A DNA stretch of 64,000 nucleotides, from assembly GCA_937902315.1 (NCBI GenBank), contig CALGUG010000044.1:1-64000 (forward strand), read 5' to 3'. Positions 25,815 through 34,669 of this stretch are shown here, one piece after another. The DNA is from an uncultured Chloroflexales bacterium (GTDB taxonomy: Bacteria; Chloroflexota; Chloroflexia; Chloroflexales; Chloroflexaceae). Position 1 is the stretch's first letter. Each line of letters begins with the position of its first letter. Below the pieces are notes generated by a model. It worked only from the letters and a program-made list of their open reading frames with translations, did not search any database and was not told the origin of the DNA. Both the position numbers and the translations under genes were made by a program.

Positions 25815-27605
25815 TTAGGCCAATGACGCTTCTTCTTCGACATGGGCAAAAATACGGCGGTAGTGGCGCGATTCGCGCAACAGCGTTTCGTGATCGCCTT
25901 GAGCGATGATCCGACCGCCATCGAGCACGATGATCAAGTCGGCCCAACGGATCTGCGACAGGCGATTGGTGATCAGCAACAAGGTGCGGCCCACCTGCGC
26001 TTGACGGATCGCCTTCTGAATCTCGTCTTCAGTTGCGCTGTCGATCGCGCTGGTCGAGTCATCGAGAATCAAGATGCGCGGATTACTCAGGAATGCGCGT
26101 GCCAGTGCGATACGTTGGCGCTGTCCGCCCGAAAGAGTTACGCCGCGCTCGCCCACCACGGTCTGGTAGCCCTCGGGCATGGCCAGAATGAAGTCGTGAG
26201 CTTGGGCCGCTTTGGCAGCCTGCTCGATCTGCTCTTGAGTGGCGTTGGGCGCACCGAATGCGATATTCTCGCCGATCGAGCGCGAGAACAAGAAGACATC
26301 TTGCTCGATCTTTGAGATCTGCGAGCGCAAGGCGTCGAGGTTCCAATCGCGCACATCGACGCCATCGATTAGCACCCGCCCGCTCGTTGCATCGTAGGTG
26401 CGGTTGACCAACTGAGTCAGAGCACTCTTGCCGCTGCCGGTCTGGCCCACGATCGCCACGGTCTGGCCAGGCTGCACTTCAAAAGTCAGATCGCTCAGAA
26501 TCGCGCGTCGATTCGGATCGTCGCTCTGCTCGAAGTGGAAGCTGACGTCCTCAAAGGTGATTCGGCCTTGGATCTGAGCGCTATAGCCCGAGCGGTTCTC
26601 GTCGAGATCGGTCTCTTCGTTGATGATCTGCAGAATGCGCTCGGCGCTCGAGATGCCGGTGCGCACCGTCGAGAAGGCAAAGACCGAGATAAAGGTCGGG
26701 AAGCGCAGAACGCTCATTAGGGTCATCACCGAGATCACATCGCCGATCGAGACACGCCCTTGCTGAAACAGAATCAGCGAATGCAGGAAGGTCAGACCGA
26801 GCGCGATACCGAAGACCAGCAAGGGCAGATAGCGTGCTTCGGTCTCGCCTTGCTTCACAAACAGGTCGCGGAACATACGCGCGTTGCGTCTAAACTTCAG
26901 GCGCTCGAACTGTTCGCGCGCGCTGGCCTTCACCACTTCAATACCGCTCACGCTCTCTTCCAAAGCGGCGTTCATCTTGCCGAACTGCTCGCGCTGCTGG
27001 CTAATGATCGGGTTGAGCTTGGCTAGATAACGTCGCACCAAGAACGCGAACGAGACCAGAAAGAGCACTGGCACAAGTGCTAGTTCAGCTTTGATGCTTG
27101 CGATATACGAAAGTGGCAACAGAATGCCGATCATCACCTCGAAGACCATCGAGCTGCCAGGGCTGATCATATCGCTGATGCGGCTGGTATCGTCGGTGGC
27201 TCGCGCCATAATGTCGCCAGCCCGTTGCCTATCGTGGAAGGCTTTGCTCTTGCCCAACAGGCTTTCATATAACTCTTGGCGCGAATCGGCTTCGAAACGA
27301 GCGGCAATCGTCTCGTTGAAGAGGTTGCCACACAGGAAGAACACGCCATCACCGATCAGTAGCAGAAGGACGGTGATCGAGATCCATAAGACCGAGTTGG
27401 CGCTGCTCGGAGTGATAATTTCATCGATGGCAACTCCAAGCATACGTTGCGCTGTGGCATAACAAGACCAGCCTGCCGCCATTAAGAGGTAGGCGGGCAA
27501 GGCGAAAAACTTGTAGCGCCAGATGTGTGACCAGATCCAGCGCAGTGGGCTGCGGTAGTCGTACGGATAGGCGTTGGCTACCGTAAACTCGCTACGTTGT
27601 GCCAC
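25815..27605 (-). CDS. ABC exporter half-transporter with the degenerate ATP site
   Basis: 596 residues, membrane domain about 30-320 then an ATP domain. Walker A GQTGSGKSA and signature LSGGQRQR are intact, but the Walker B catalytic Glu is Asp (ILDDSTS) and the switch His is Asn (ITNRLS). These same two positions are changed in the degenerate subunit of known heterodimeric exporters such as TM287/288. It therefore pairs with the downstream gene. The start is GTG at 27603-27605, five bases after AGGGAGG; the overlapping ATG is out of frame. A 26-bp palindrome with a T-run lies 45 bp upstream, and an operator-like site about 140 bp upstream. Confidence 0.9.
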   Translation of the reverse strand: MAQRSEFTVANAYPYDYRSPLRWIWSHIWRYKFFALPAYLLMAAGWSCYATAQRMLGVAIDEIITPSSANSVLWISITVLLLLIGDGVFFLCGNLFNETIAARFEADSRQELYESLLGKSKAFHDRQRAGDIMARATDDTSRISDMISPGSSMVFEVMIGILLPLSYIASIKAELALVPVLFLVSFAFLVRRYLAKLNPIISQQREQFGKMNAALEESVSGIEVVKASAREQFERLKFRRNARMFRDLFVKQGETEARYLPLLVFGIALGLTFLHSLILFQQGRVSIGDVISVMTLMSVLRFPTFISVFAFSTVRTGISSAERILQIINEETDLDENRSGYSAQIQGRITFEDVSFHFEQSDDPNRRAILSDLTFEVQPGQTVAIVGQTGSGKSALTQLVNRTYDATSGRVLIDGVDVRDWNLDALRSQISKIEQDVFLFSRSIGENIAFGAPNATQEQIEQAAKAAQAHDFILAMPEGYQTVVGERGVTLSGGQRQRIALARAFLSNPRILILDDSTSAIDSATEDEIQKAIRQAQVGRTLLLITNRLSQIRWADLIIVLDGGRIIAQGDHETLLRESRHYRRIFAHVEEEASLA

Positions 27606-27650
27606 ATAGACCTCCCTTTGAACACATTGAAGTTGTTGCGCGGAAAAAAA

Positions 27651-27676
27651 GTGTGGCGTGAACGTTCACGCCACAC
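27651..27676 (-). terminator. Perfect palindrome with T-run upstream of the ABC operon
   Basis: A 26-bp perfect palindrome (half GTGTGGCGTGAAC) is followed on the minus strand by seven Ts. It may end the 27937-28857 transcript or, if the ABC promoter lies near 27735, act as an attenuator in the ABC leader. Confidence 0.75.
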
Positions 27677-27744
27677 AGATGGGAGCCACTTTTCGTTTAT
27701 CGTATCTCATGGGCTTCTCCAGGGCGCACAATAATACAATTGTA

Positions 27745-27757
27745 GTAGGTTACCTAC
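27745..27757. promoter_or_regulatory. Operator-like palindrome upstream of the ABC exporter
   Basis: GTAGGT-T-ACCTAC is a perfect dyad. On the minus strand a possible -10 TATTAT lies about 10 bp beyond it, so a bound dimer would overlap the promoter. No cognate regulator is adjacent. Confidence 0.4.
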
Positions 27758-27936
27758 ATCGTTATGGGGGGAACCAGACATATCACACCTGTCCTACAGT
27801 TGATCTTGTGCGTTAACTTGTGGAGAAAGAAGGGATTGAACAAATCTATGATAGCACACTTTCGCCGAGCGATATCGGTCTAAAGGTGGAAAAGGAACTG
27901 AACGGCCGAACGGATATTCTAGGCAGCAGAGCGCCC

Positions 27937-28857
27937 TCAAAGCTTTTGTGAGATGGGTGTCTGCATGGCTTCAACAATCGTATCTGCGATCTGGGTGATA
28001 TCTTCAACTTGGGCGAAGAGCTCGGCGGCTGGCCCGATCACCAACAACGGCACTGGGTTGCGGGTATGTACGCGCGTCGAACGGTCTTCGAGGTTGCCGT
28101 GGTCGCTGCTGATCACCAAGCTGGTATTGGCCGCTTTGCTCTCTAAAAAGGCCTTAATACAGCTATCGAGCATGGTCATGGCTTGCTCGTCGCTTTGCGG
28201 CATGCGCCCATGACCCGCCAGGTCGGTTAGGAAATATTCGTAGAGCACGAAATTATACTCTTGGCAGAGCCGCGCTAAGATCCGCCCGCTCTCTTCAGGG
28301 CTGCGCTCTGGTGCACTCGCGTCTTCGCGCAGACGCAGCACATCGCCCACCAAGTCCCAAGCAACCGCTTGTTCAGCATGGTACTCCTCCAGGCCGCGCA
28401 AAGGCAAATCAGCGCCCATGGCAGCGATCACACTGGCGCTACGCCGTAGTTTGCGTTGTTCGAGCGCTTCCCAATAGCGTGGGCCAAAGGGGTTGGCGTG
28501 CGTGCAGCTACCACCGATCGCTTGCACACGCCGGAAGATATTGTTGGCAGCCAGTTGGGCGTGCAGCACAGTGGGCGGCGCATGCGGCTGGTGATGTCCG
28601 ATCTGTTGGGCTGCGTTAAAGCCCCCGAACAGGGCAACATGGCCCGTTCCACTTTGGGGCAGACCTGAGACTCCCATCGTGGCATCGATGCCTTTTAACA
28701 GCAATCCGGGCCGTTGCTGTATTTGTTCAGCGGTAAAAGGCCCACCTAACAAACTCTCTAAAAATGGCATAATCCGCTGTGAGAGCGGGTTTGTCGGACT
28801 CGCAGGTGCCAAGCCTACGCCATCGATAAAAAAGAAAAGCACATGTTGGTGTATCAT
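27937..28857 (-). CDS. Phosphoglycerate-mutase-like metalloenzyme (alkaline phosphatase superfamily)
   Basis: 306 residues, much shorter than cofactor-independent phosphoglycerate mutases (about 510), so only the phosphatase core is present. Metal and active-site segments are visible: FFIDGVGL (Asp), QSGTGHVALFGG at the nucleophile loop, TDLAGHGRM (Asp and His), VISSDHGNLED (Asp-His) and VHTRNPVPLLVIG (His). It could be a phosphatase, phosphomutase or nucleotide pyrophosphatase. It is divergent from the polyprenyl synthase gene, with 131 bp between the starts. Confidence 0.75.
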   Translation of the reverse strand: MIHQHVLFFFIDGVGLAPASPTNPLSQRIMPFLESLLGGPFTAEQIQQRPGLLLKGIDATMGVSGLPQSGTGHVALFGGFNAAQQIGHHQPHAPPTVLHAQLAANNIFRRVQAIGGSCTHANPFGPRYWEALEQRKLRRSASVIAAMGADLPLRGLEEYHAEQAVAWDLVGDVLRLREDASAPERSPEESGRILARLCQEYNFVLYEYFLTDLAGHGRMPQSDEQAMTMLDSCIKAFLESKAANTSLVISSDHGNLEDRSTRVHTRNPVPLLVIGPAAELFAQVEDITQIADTIVEAMQTPISQKL

Positions 28858-28897
28858 AGACGTATTCTACAACAAAGCATCTCTGTCTCGGGTTGTA

Positions 28898-28925
28898 TTG
28901 ACATTCTTAGACTTTGTGATATATT
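28898..28925 (+). promoter_or_regulatory. Sigma-70 promoter of the polyprenyl synthase gene
   Basis: -35 TTGACA (28898-28903), 16-bp spacer, -10 TATATT (28920-28925). Transcription would start near 28932, about 57 nt before the ATG. Confidence 0.75.
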
Positions 28926-28988
28926 TAACATTGTACCGATGAACCGCATTCCAATCGTATCCCAGAACTTGGGACAAGCCTAGAAAGA

Positions 28989-30071
28989 ATGCCCATGGCT
29001 GTACTTTCATCGCCCGTTCAGAGTGACCTGACTGGCACTTCTTCAGCACACGAAAGAACGTCGTGGCGTTCTTCGCAGGCTTCTTTCGGTGCTCAACAAT
29101 TGAATGCTCACGATATCTTCGCCCATGCTGGCATTCTGGAAGATCTCTCAGCGGTAGAAGAGCTGCTGCTGTCGCGCACCGCTTCGCGTTCAGCGGTGAT
29201 TTCGGCGGCGGGCGAACACATTATACGTGCTGGTGGCAAACGTCTCCGCGCAGCTCTGGTGTTGATGGCTGGCAAACTTGCCAACTACTCGCTCGATCTG
29301 GTGATCCACCCGGCGGCCTCTGCCGAGCTGATTCACGCTGCTTCGCTGATTCACGACGACTTGGTCGACAAAGCGAGCCAACGTCGCGGCCAAGTGACAG
29401 TACACGAACGTTGGAGCGATCAAGCTGCCCTTATGGTTGGCGACTTCTTCTTCGCATTAGCCGCAGGCGAAATGGCGCTCTCGCCCGATCCACGCATTAT
29501 CTCTTTCTATAGCGACGCTGTTCAGACTCTCGTTGAAGGTGAGCTTAGCCCCGTTACGGTGGTGACACCCTTTGAACAGTCTTACAAACAGTATATTTAC
29601 AAAACTGGCAGCAAAACTGCCGCTCTCTTTGAAGCTGCGTGTAAAGCTGGTATCACGGCCACTGGCGGCAGCGCCGAAGATATCGAAGCGCTAGGTCGCT
29701 ACGGCTACGATCTGGGTATCGCCTTCCAGATCATGGACGATGTGCTCGACTTTATCGGCAGCGAAAAGACCTTGGGTAAACCGGCTGGCAACGATATTCG
29801 TCAAGGTACCATCACCCTACCGCTGATCTATGCGGTTCAACAAGGTGGCAGCCAACGAATCAGCCAAACCGTCTTTGAACCCAATCCTAGTGACGCAGAC
29901 GTTGAGGCAACCCTCGCGGAAGTGATCGCTTTGGGTGGCATCGAATATGCGATCTCTGAGGCCGAGTCGTATATTCAGCGCGCCTTAGCTGCCCTCGATC
30001 GTTTTCCCGATACCTCAACCCGCCAGGCGCTCCATATGATCGCCCACTTTATGCTGGCGCGTAACTCCTAG
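28989..30071 (+). CDS. Polyprenyl diphosphate synthase (trans-isoprenyl)
   Basis: 360 residues. All-helical trans-prenyltransferase that adds isopentenyl diphosphate to an allylic primer, most likely to make the long chain used for menaquinone. First aspartate-rich motif in LIHDDLVDKASQRRG (DDLVD), second in QIMDDVLDFIG (DDVLD), and GGKRLRAAL near the primer site. About 35 N-terminal residues precede the usual start of the fold, so ATG 28989 may be followed by a disordered tail or a later start may be used; ATG 28995 is adjacent. Chain length cannot be read off with confidence. A strong promoter lies at 28898 and a strong terminator at 30094. Confidence 0.88.
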   Translation: MPMAVLSSPVQSDLTGTSSAHERTSWRSSQASFGAQQLNAHDIFAHAGILEDLSAVEELLLSRTASRSAVISAAGEHIIRAGGKRLRAALVLMAGKLANYSLDLVIHPAASAELIHAASLIHDDLVDKASQRRGQVTVHERWSDQAALMVGDFFFALAAGEMALSPDPRIISFYSDAVQTLVEGELSPVTVVTPFEQSYKQYIYKTGSKTAALFEAACKAGITATGGSAEDIEALGRYGYDLGIAFQIMDDVLDFIGSEKTLGKPAGNDIRQGTITLPLIYAVQQGGSQRISQTVFEPNPSDADVEATLAEVIALGGIEYAISEAESYIQRALAALDRFPDTSTRQALHMIAHFMLARNS

Positions 30072-30093
30072 CTCTCGAGCTTTTGAGCAAAAT

Positions 30094-30137
30094 AGAAACG
30101 GGTTTTGAGCTGAAAAGTTCAAAACCCGTTTCTGTTT
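30094..30137 (+). terminator. Intrinsic terminator after the polyprenyl synthase gene
   Basis: Perfect 15-bp stem AGAAACGGGTTTTGA / TCAAAACCCGTTTCT, 10-nt loop, followed by GTTTT. Confidence 0.92.
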
Positions 30138-30139
30138 TA

Positions 30140-30505
30140 CACACAAATATCGGCTTTCGAACCGACACTGGCATACATCTTGCATATTTTTTCCCTGTTA
30201 CGAGAAAAGCCGTAACAATTTGTGACAATTCTTCTCGCTACACGTATTTTCTGGCGAGTTTGTGCGGTCATGTGAGTAAGGTTTATAAATATCGTCACTC
30301 AACCGAAAGATTACTCACACACATCTGAAAGAACAATTATTCAGTAATGCATATGCTTGCTTACAACAGACGCACAAACATAAAGACCCGATAATCCTTG
30401 GCGAGTACGAGTAGTTTGAGATTAAGACGGTTCGTGTAACGGTCAAGCGAATTTGGTAAAACATCTATATAAGGAAGTATACTTGGGCCCACCGAAGAGT
30501 AAGAT
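30140..30505 (+). other. Gene-free leader region upstream of the sigma factor
   Basis: About 365 bp between two terminators with no credible gene; it is richer in A and T than the neighbouring genes. Candidate promoter elements such as GTGACA-N17-TATTTT (near 30217-30245) suggest a plus-strand transcript that would end at the stem-loop 30506-30538. It may hold a small RNA or a regulated leader. Confidence 0.4.
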
Positions 30506-30538
30506 GCGCTGTAGGACGAACCTACTCGCTTTTTTTTT
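30506..30538 (+). terminator. Terminator-like hairpin in the sigma-factor leader
   Basis: GTAGG-ACGAA-CCTAC with outer GCG/CGC pairs, directly followed by nine Ts, 118 bp before the sigma-factor ATG. There is no gene between it and the previous terminator, so it ends either a non-coding RNA or an attenuated leader. Confidence 0.65.
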
Positions 30539-30655
30539 CTCTAGCATTTTTAGCTACCTTCGGACCGATGCTTATCACAAGGGCTGTGTATACCAAACAG
30601 ATGTGACAAGGTTCTGGGCTGCCCATAGATTCGTTGACTGGTTTGGAGAAGTGAA

Positions 30656-31711
30656 ATGAAAACCTTCCGTAATGCGCCAAACGATACATCAATGGGGTCC
30701 ATCATATCTAATACATCCCATGACGACGAATGGGAAGAGCTTGAGCTGGAAGAAGAAGACCTGGTAGACGAAGAACTTGAGGAGGTCGCAGCTCCAAAGT
30801 CTTCGATCGACGACTCGGTGCAACTCTATTTACAAGAGATAGGTCAAGTCGCTCTGCTTACGGCGGAAGAGGAAGTTACACTCGCCCAACAGATAACCGA
30901 GGCCCAACAGGCTCAACAAACTCTGCTCGCGAATAAATCGCTCTCTTGGCTCGAACGCTTCTCGTTAGAGGCCACCTGTGCCGCTGGCGATGAGGCGCGC
31001 CGCAAACTCATTCAAGCTAACCTGCGCCTTGTGGTGAGCGTTGCAAAACGCTATATCGGCGGCCCACTCTCGTTTATGGATCTTGTGCAAGAAGGCAATA
31101 TCGGTCTGATGCGTGCCGTCGAGAAGTTCGACTACCGCAAAGGTAATCGCTTTTCGACCTACGCCACTTGGTGGATCCGTCAAGCCGTGACGCGCGCCAT
31201 GGCCGAGCAGGGCCGTGTGATCCGCCTGCCCGTCCACTTGAGTGAGTCGATCGTTCAGATGCGGCGCGTCACCTATAAACTGGAACAGACCCTTGAGCGT
31301 GAACCGACCGCCGAAGAGCTGGCAGAGGTTTTGGGCATCAGTCTGCGCAAAGTCAAGCGTCTGCTACAAGCCGCTACCCAGCCGATCTCGCTCGAGCAGC
31401 CGACCGGCAACGACGGCGAAAGCCATATCGGCGAGCTGGTTGCCGACGAACAGCTCAAAAGCCCGATCGAGATCGCGACTCAACGGATGCTCCAAGAGGA
31501 GCTGGCCGAGGCTTTGATGGATCTGCCCGAGCGCGAACGCAATATCTTGCAGTTGCGCTATGGTCTGGCTGATGGCCGACGCCGCACCTTAGAGGAAGTC
31601 GGTAGCGCTTTCGGCATCACGCGCGAACGCACACGCCAGATCGAAGCAGAGGCTCTGCGCCGCCTGCGCCAACCCAGCGTAGCGCCGCGTCTGCATAGCT
31701 ACCTCGAATAA
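30656..31711 (+). CDS. Sigma-70 family RNA polymerase sigma factor (group 1/2)
   Basis: 351 residues. A very acidic N-terminal tail (25-45) precedes region 1.2 (DDSVQLYLQEIGQVALLTAEE), region 2 with the -10-recognising FDYRKGNRFSTYATWWIRQAVTRA, region 3 (about 195-270), and region 4 with the -35-binding helix-turn-helix TLEEVGSAFGITRERTRQIE. The long non-conserved insert of large housekeeping sigmas is absent, so it is a group 2 factor or a compact primary one. GGAGAAG lies before ATG 30656. Monocistronic, with a hairpin plus T9 in its leader and a strong terminator after it. The regulon cannot be inferred. Confidence 0.92.
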   Translation: MKTFRNAPNDTSMGSIISNTSHDDEWEELELEEEDLVDEELEEVAAPKSSIDDSVQLYLQEIGQVALLTAEEEVTLAQQITEAQQAQQTLLANKSLSWLERFSLEATCAAGDEARRKLIQANLRLVVSVAKRYIGGPLSFMDLVQEGNIGLMRAVEKFDYRKGNRFSTYATWWIRQAVTRAMAEQGRVIRLPVHLSESIVQMRRVTYKLEQTLEREPTAEELAEVLGISLRKVKRLLQAATQPISLEQPTGNDGESHIGELVADEQLKSPIEIATQRMLQEELAEALMDLPERERNILQLRYGLADGRRRTLEEVGSAFGITRERTRQIEAEALRRLRQPSVAPRLHSYLE

Positions 31712-31736
31712 GCAGAAATCTTTCTCTTCCCCCTGC

Positions 31737-31765
31737 ACGGAGGCCAGCGATGGCCTCCGTTTTTT
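31737..31765 (+). terminator. Intrinsic terminator of the sigma-factor gene
   Basis: Perfect 10-bp stem ACGGAGGCCA / TGGCCTCCGT with a GCGA tetraloop and six Ts. Confidence 0.93.
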
Positions 31766-31796
31766 GTGTAGCTGTAGCAGTATCGCGAGCTGTTAT

Positions 31797-31926
31797 TATA
31801 CCAACTCCGTTTTAAAGAGTTACATTCCCACAACGTGGAAAAACTACAAGCTGAGAAAGACAAGAATAGCCTCGTTCCACGCTGCCGAAGGCCAAAAAAC
31901 ACAAAGTAATTAGTCGGATTTGGTAT
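31797..31926 (-). repeat. R3 MITE-like element, about 130 bp
   Basis: Terminus TATACCAACTCCGTTT at the left and CGGATTTGGTATT at the right, body in reverse orientation (GTTCCACGCTGCCGAAGGCC). Its right end is 3 bp from the stop codon of the AT-rich ATPase gene. Confidence 0.75.
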
Positions 31927-31928
31927 TA

Positions 31929-33668
31929 CTACTGTTCCTCATTGTGTAACTTTCGAATTTGCTCCTCGATAGAGGTGATTTCGTAGTTTTCTTGCTCTAA
32001 AGCATTGATAATGTGAGTAGGGGCAGACGCTTTACCATATGTAGCGATTTGTTGTCGCAATAAATTTGCATTTGCTCTGTGTATCTCAAGTAATTCAGAT
32101 AGGTGTTCTCGTTCGATTTGCGCACTCGTGCTCGATTCAAAGTAAGTCGGACTCACCATGTTTCCACTTATAAAATCGCCTGCGATATTAATATCGCCAA
32201 TTGAATTGCCTGTGACGATGACAGAAATATCTTTATCTTGCGTGATAGATACAGTTTGAATGTTGAGAGCCGATTGAAATGTGGGATGAATGACTATTTC
32301 GGCTTGTTGTGCTAATGTTATATTGGGATTATCGAATATAAATATGCTAGTATCGTTTATCCTTGTCCCTAAAAAACCGGTAGCATATAGGATTTGCAAC
32401 ATTTGATTGGAACTTATTGCCTGCAGATCGACATTGTTTTTGAGTTTTTCTAATGTATCCTGATAACGCCATTCGAATTCAGTTCGTGTGAAATTGGCTT
32501 TAAAGCCTTGAAACATACTAAGCACATCTTGGAGATAAGGATATTGAACAACAAACTCGCTAACCATATCTTTTAGTTTCCAAGCAGAATACTGAATCTC
32601 TGCCTTTAGAATGTCGCTGGCTAAGATTTTATGATGACCGCTATTTTGTGCTTCTGTTAAAGCATTGTTACAAAACTGAATGATATCGCGCGGTCGTCTA
32701 AATGTTCTGGTAACGATATAGCTAAAAGAATCATCTCCCATTACCCTTTCATCGAAAATCTCTTCCCAGATCTCATCAACATCGTCTTTAGTCAAACTGG
32801 CTGAAAACTTCCCTCTTGTTGCGATAAGGTGCTTAAGATCATTTTCTTCCCAGATCAATCGCTCTTCTAAACCGTGAAACTTATCTGAATCATTAAAGAC
32901 CAAAGAGCTGTAGATATCATCACGTAGAAAGACCATAAACTGACAATGGTGCAGCGATACATTGAGCTCATGAATGGCTTTTATCAGACCTACAATAAGA
33001 TTTTTTGATTCCTCTGTTTGGTGCCAAATATCATCAACTCTATCGATTAAGATAAAATACTTTTTGTCTTGTGCTATTGCGAGCACCTTGCTAACGTGGT
33101 CTTGAAACCTCTCTATACCGTCGGCAAGATCTTTCTGTTGGGCAGCATTAAGAGTAGGTCTTACTGATCCCTCTACTCCGAAACCGCTAAGTTTGAGTTC
33201 TGTGGAACCTAAAAATGGAATTATACGTTGTAAGAGTGATTTCTCGATTTCAGCGTTATCGCGCAGAAATTTCCGAATCCATTTGAAAGATACGCTCTTT
33301 GTATTACTTAGAGTTTTGATCAACTCTATAGAGAGCTTAACCAAGAGAGCGTATTTCCAACTTAGAACAAAAGACTCGCTTTGGTTAATGCTATCTGTCC
33401 GGAGTTTTTCCATTTTGTGGCGCGATAGGGACTGAGGTGTTATTGTGATAACAAAATGTCCTTCATTATGAAGGGCTTTTTTTAGCATCAAGCAAATGGC
33501 ACTTTTGCCTGAACCCTTTCGCCCAATGACAAGTTCTCGATCAGCTTTCTCGACCCTTCGATAGACCGATGTTTTGAGAAATACTTTATCTAGAAAGCCG
33601 CGTTTTTCGTCTAATTCGGCATCATCGCTTCCAAAGTGTAAATTGAAAAGTATGGGATGGTTTGTCAT
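31929..33668 (-). CDS. Sll1717-type P-loop ATPase with C-terminal effector-associated-like domain
   Basis: 579 residues in DNA much richer in A and T than its neighbours, so probably acquired. The N-terminus FGSDDAELD plus ELVIGRKGSGKSAI (Walker A, 49-57) matches the family named P-loop ATPase, Sll1717. Walker B is YFILIDRVDD (204-213), with TRTFRRPRDIIQF near 321-333. A possible winged helix lies at about 390-440. Then VTGNSIGDINIAGDFISGN (485-503) resembles the short beta linker seen before effector-associated domains in bacterial conflict NTPases, and the last 60 residues form a helical pair (LSELLEIHRANANLLRQQI and following) like those domains. A role in defence or signalling is inferred. 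No partner effector is adjacent. GGAGG lies 9 nt before the ATG. Confidence 0.72.
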   Translation of the reverse strand: MTNHPILFNLHFGSDDAELDEKRGFLDKVFLKTSVYRRVEKADRELVIGRKGSGKSAICLMLKKALHNEGHFVITITPQSLSRHKMEKLRTDSINQSESFVLSWKYALLVKLSIELIKTLSNTKSVSFKWIRKFLRDNAEIEKSLLQRIIPFLGSTELKLSGFGVEGSVRPTLNAAQQKDLADGIERFQDHVSKVLAIAQDKKYFILIDRVDDIWHQTEESKNLIVGLIKAIHELNVSLHHCQFMVFLRDDIYSSLVFNDSDKFHGLEERLIWEENDLKHLIATRGKFSASLTKDDVDEIWEEIFDERVMGDDSFSYIVTRTFRRPRDIIQFCNNALTEAQNSGHHKILASDILKAEIQYSAWKLKDMVSEFVVQYPYLQDVLSMFQGFKANFTRTEFEWRYQDTLEKLKNNVDLQAISSNQMLQILYATGFLGTRINDTSIFIFDNPNITLAQQAEIVIHPTFQSALNIQTVSITQDKDISVIVTGNSIGDINIAGDFISGNMVSPTYFESSTSAQIEREHLSELLEIHRANANLLRQQIATYGKASAPTHIINALEQENYEITSIEEQIRKLHNEEQ

Positions 33669-33779
33669 AGCATATACCTCCCTATCATTGTCACCTAAAC
33701 AACGGCTTTCTCGTTAGACCAGTAATTACTAATTGAACGCTAAAGGTATTGTGTTTTCGGGTTTGTTTCAAGGATACTA

Positions 33780-33811
33780 AAGGCCTTCCCAGTCGTTAAA
33801 GGGAAGGCCTT
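33780..33811 (-). terminator. Terminator of the DUF72 gene
   Basis: Perfect 11-bp stem AAGGCCTTCCC / GGGAAGGCCTT with a 10-nt loop, 12 bp after the stop. The T-run on the minus strand is short. Confidence 0.7.
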
Positions 33812-33823
33812 CATTCTGAAGTT

Positions 33824-34669
33824 CTAAAACAGCGAAGTTTGTACTAACTCTTCGGGCGGCGGCTCGCTCAGACCCGCTTGGGCCAGCCGCGCCTGCAGAT
33901 CTTTACATAAACCGGGCGAGTAGGTGTCGTCAGGACAATGACAGATAAAGTAGATATCGTTGCCTTGGGCGTTCCAATCCTTGATGCGTTCGGCCCACTC
34001 ATCGAGGAAGCTGGCGTTGAGTTCGCGCTGCGGGTGGCCGATGTAGCGCACAAGGCTGAAGGGCGCGGTCAGATCGGGCAGCAGCGGCACATCGGGTTTG
34101 CGGTCGAGCGCGGTATCGAGCGCTTCCTGATCGCCCTCGGCGACAGGGTTGAGCCGAATCGGACGCACATCCATCAGCACGCGAGCGATTGCGAAGTCGG
34201 CCAGCAGCCAGTTGAGGGTGGTATTGCCTTCGGGCGTGAAGAAATCGGGGTGGCGCACTTCGACCGAGAGCTGTACACCGCGCGGCCAAGCCTCTAAAAA
34301 GGCTTGCAGATCATCGATCTGGTCGATGCCGTAGCTGGGCGGCAGTTGAATAAAGATCGGGCCGAGTTTATCGCCCAAGCCCTGCATACGCTCGATAAAG
34401 GCGTAGGCGGCCGCCATATTTTTCTGTAACAACCCGCCGTGACTGATATCGCGCGGCAGTTTTGGGCAAAATCGAAAGCCCTCCGGTGTTGCAGCGGCCC
34501 AACGCGCCACCGTCTCTTCGTTGGGCACAGCGTAGAAGGTCGTATTGCCTTCGACTGTATTAAAGGTGCGGCTATAAACCCGCAGATAATCGCCTTGTTT
34601 TGTGCCTTTGGGATAGAACGTCCCCTGCCATCCCTTATGCGTCCAGACCGGACATCCTAGGTAAATCAT
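33824..34669 (-). CDS. DUF72 (YecE-like) family protein
   Basis: 281 residues with the DUF72 TIM-barrel signature: YLGCPVWTHKGWQGTFYP at the start, FNTVEGNTTFYAVP, GFRFCPKLPRDISH, IFIQLPPSYG, SVEVRHPDFF and VRYIGHP near the end. The biochemical role of this widespread family is not settled. It lies directly upstream (in transcription) of a stem-loop and then the AT-rich ATPase gene, but it has normal base composition and is probably independent. No strong ribosome site is visible before ATG 34669. Confidence 0.85.
   Translation of the reverse strand: MIYLGCPVWTHKGWQGTFYPKGTKQGDYLRVYSRTFNTVEGNTTFYAVPNEETVARWAAATPEGFRFCPKLPRDISHGGLLQKNMAAAYAFIERMQGLGDKLGPIFIQLPPSYGIDQIDDLQAFLEAWPRGVQLSVEVRHPDFFTPEGNTTLNWLLADFAIARVLMDVRPIRLNPVAEGDQEALDTALDRKPDVPLLPDLTAPFSLVRYIGHPQRELNASFLDEWAERIKDWNAQGNDIYFICHCPDDTYSPGLCKDLQARLAQAGLSEPPPEELVQTSLF

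Noticed and set aside
30453..30659. 68-codon frame ending in an ATGA overlap with the sigma-factor start
   Set aside because: It starts at a TTG without a ribosome site, runs through the hairpin and T9 tract (encoding a Phe run) and has no protein-like composition.
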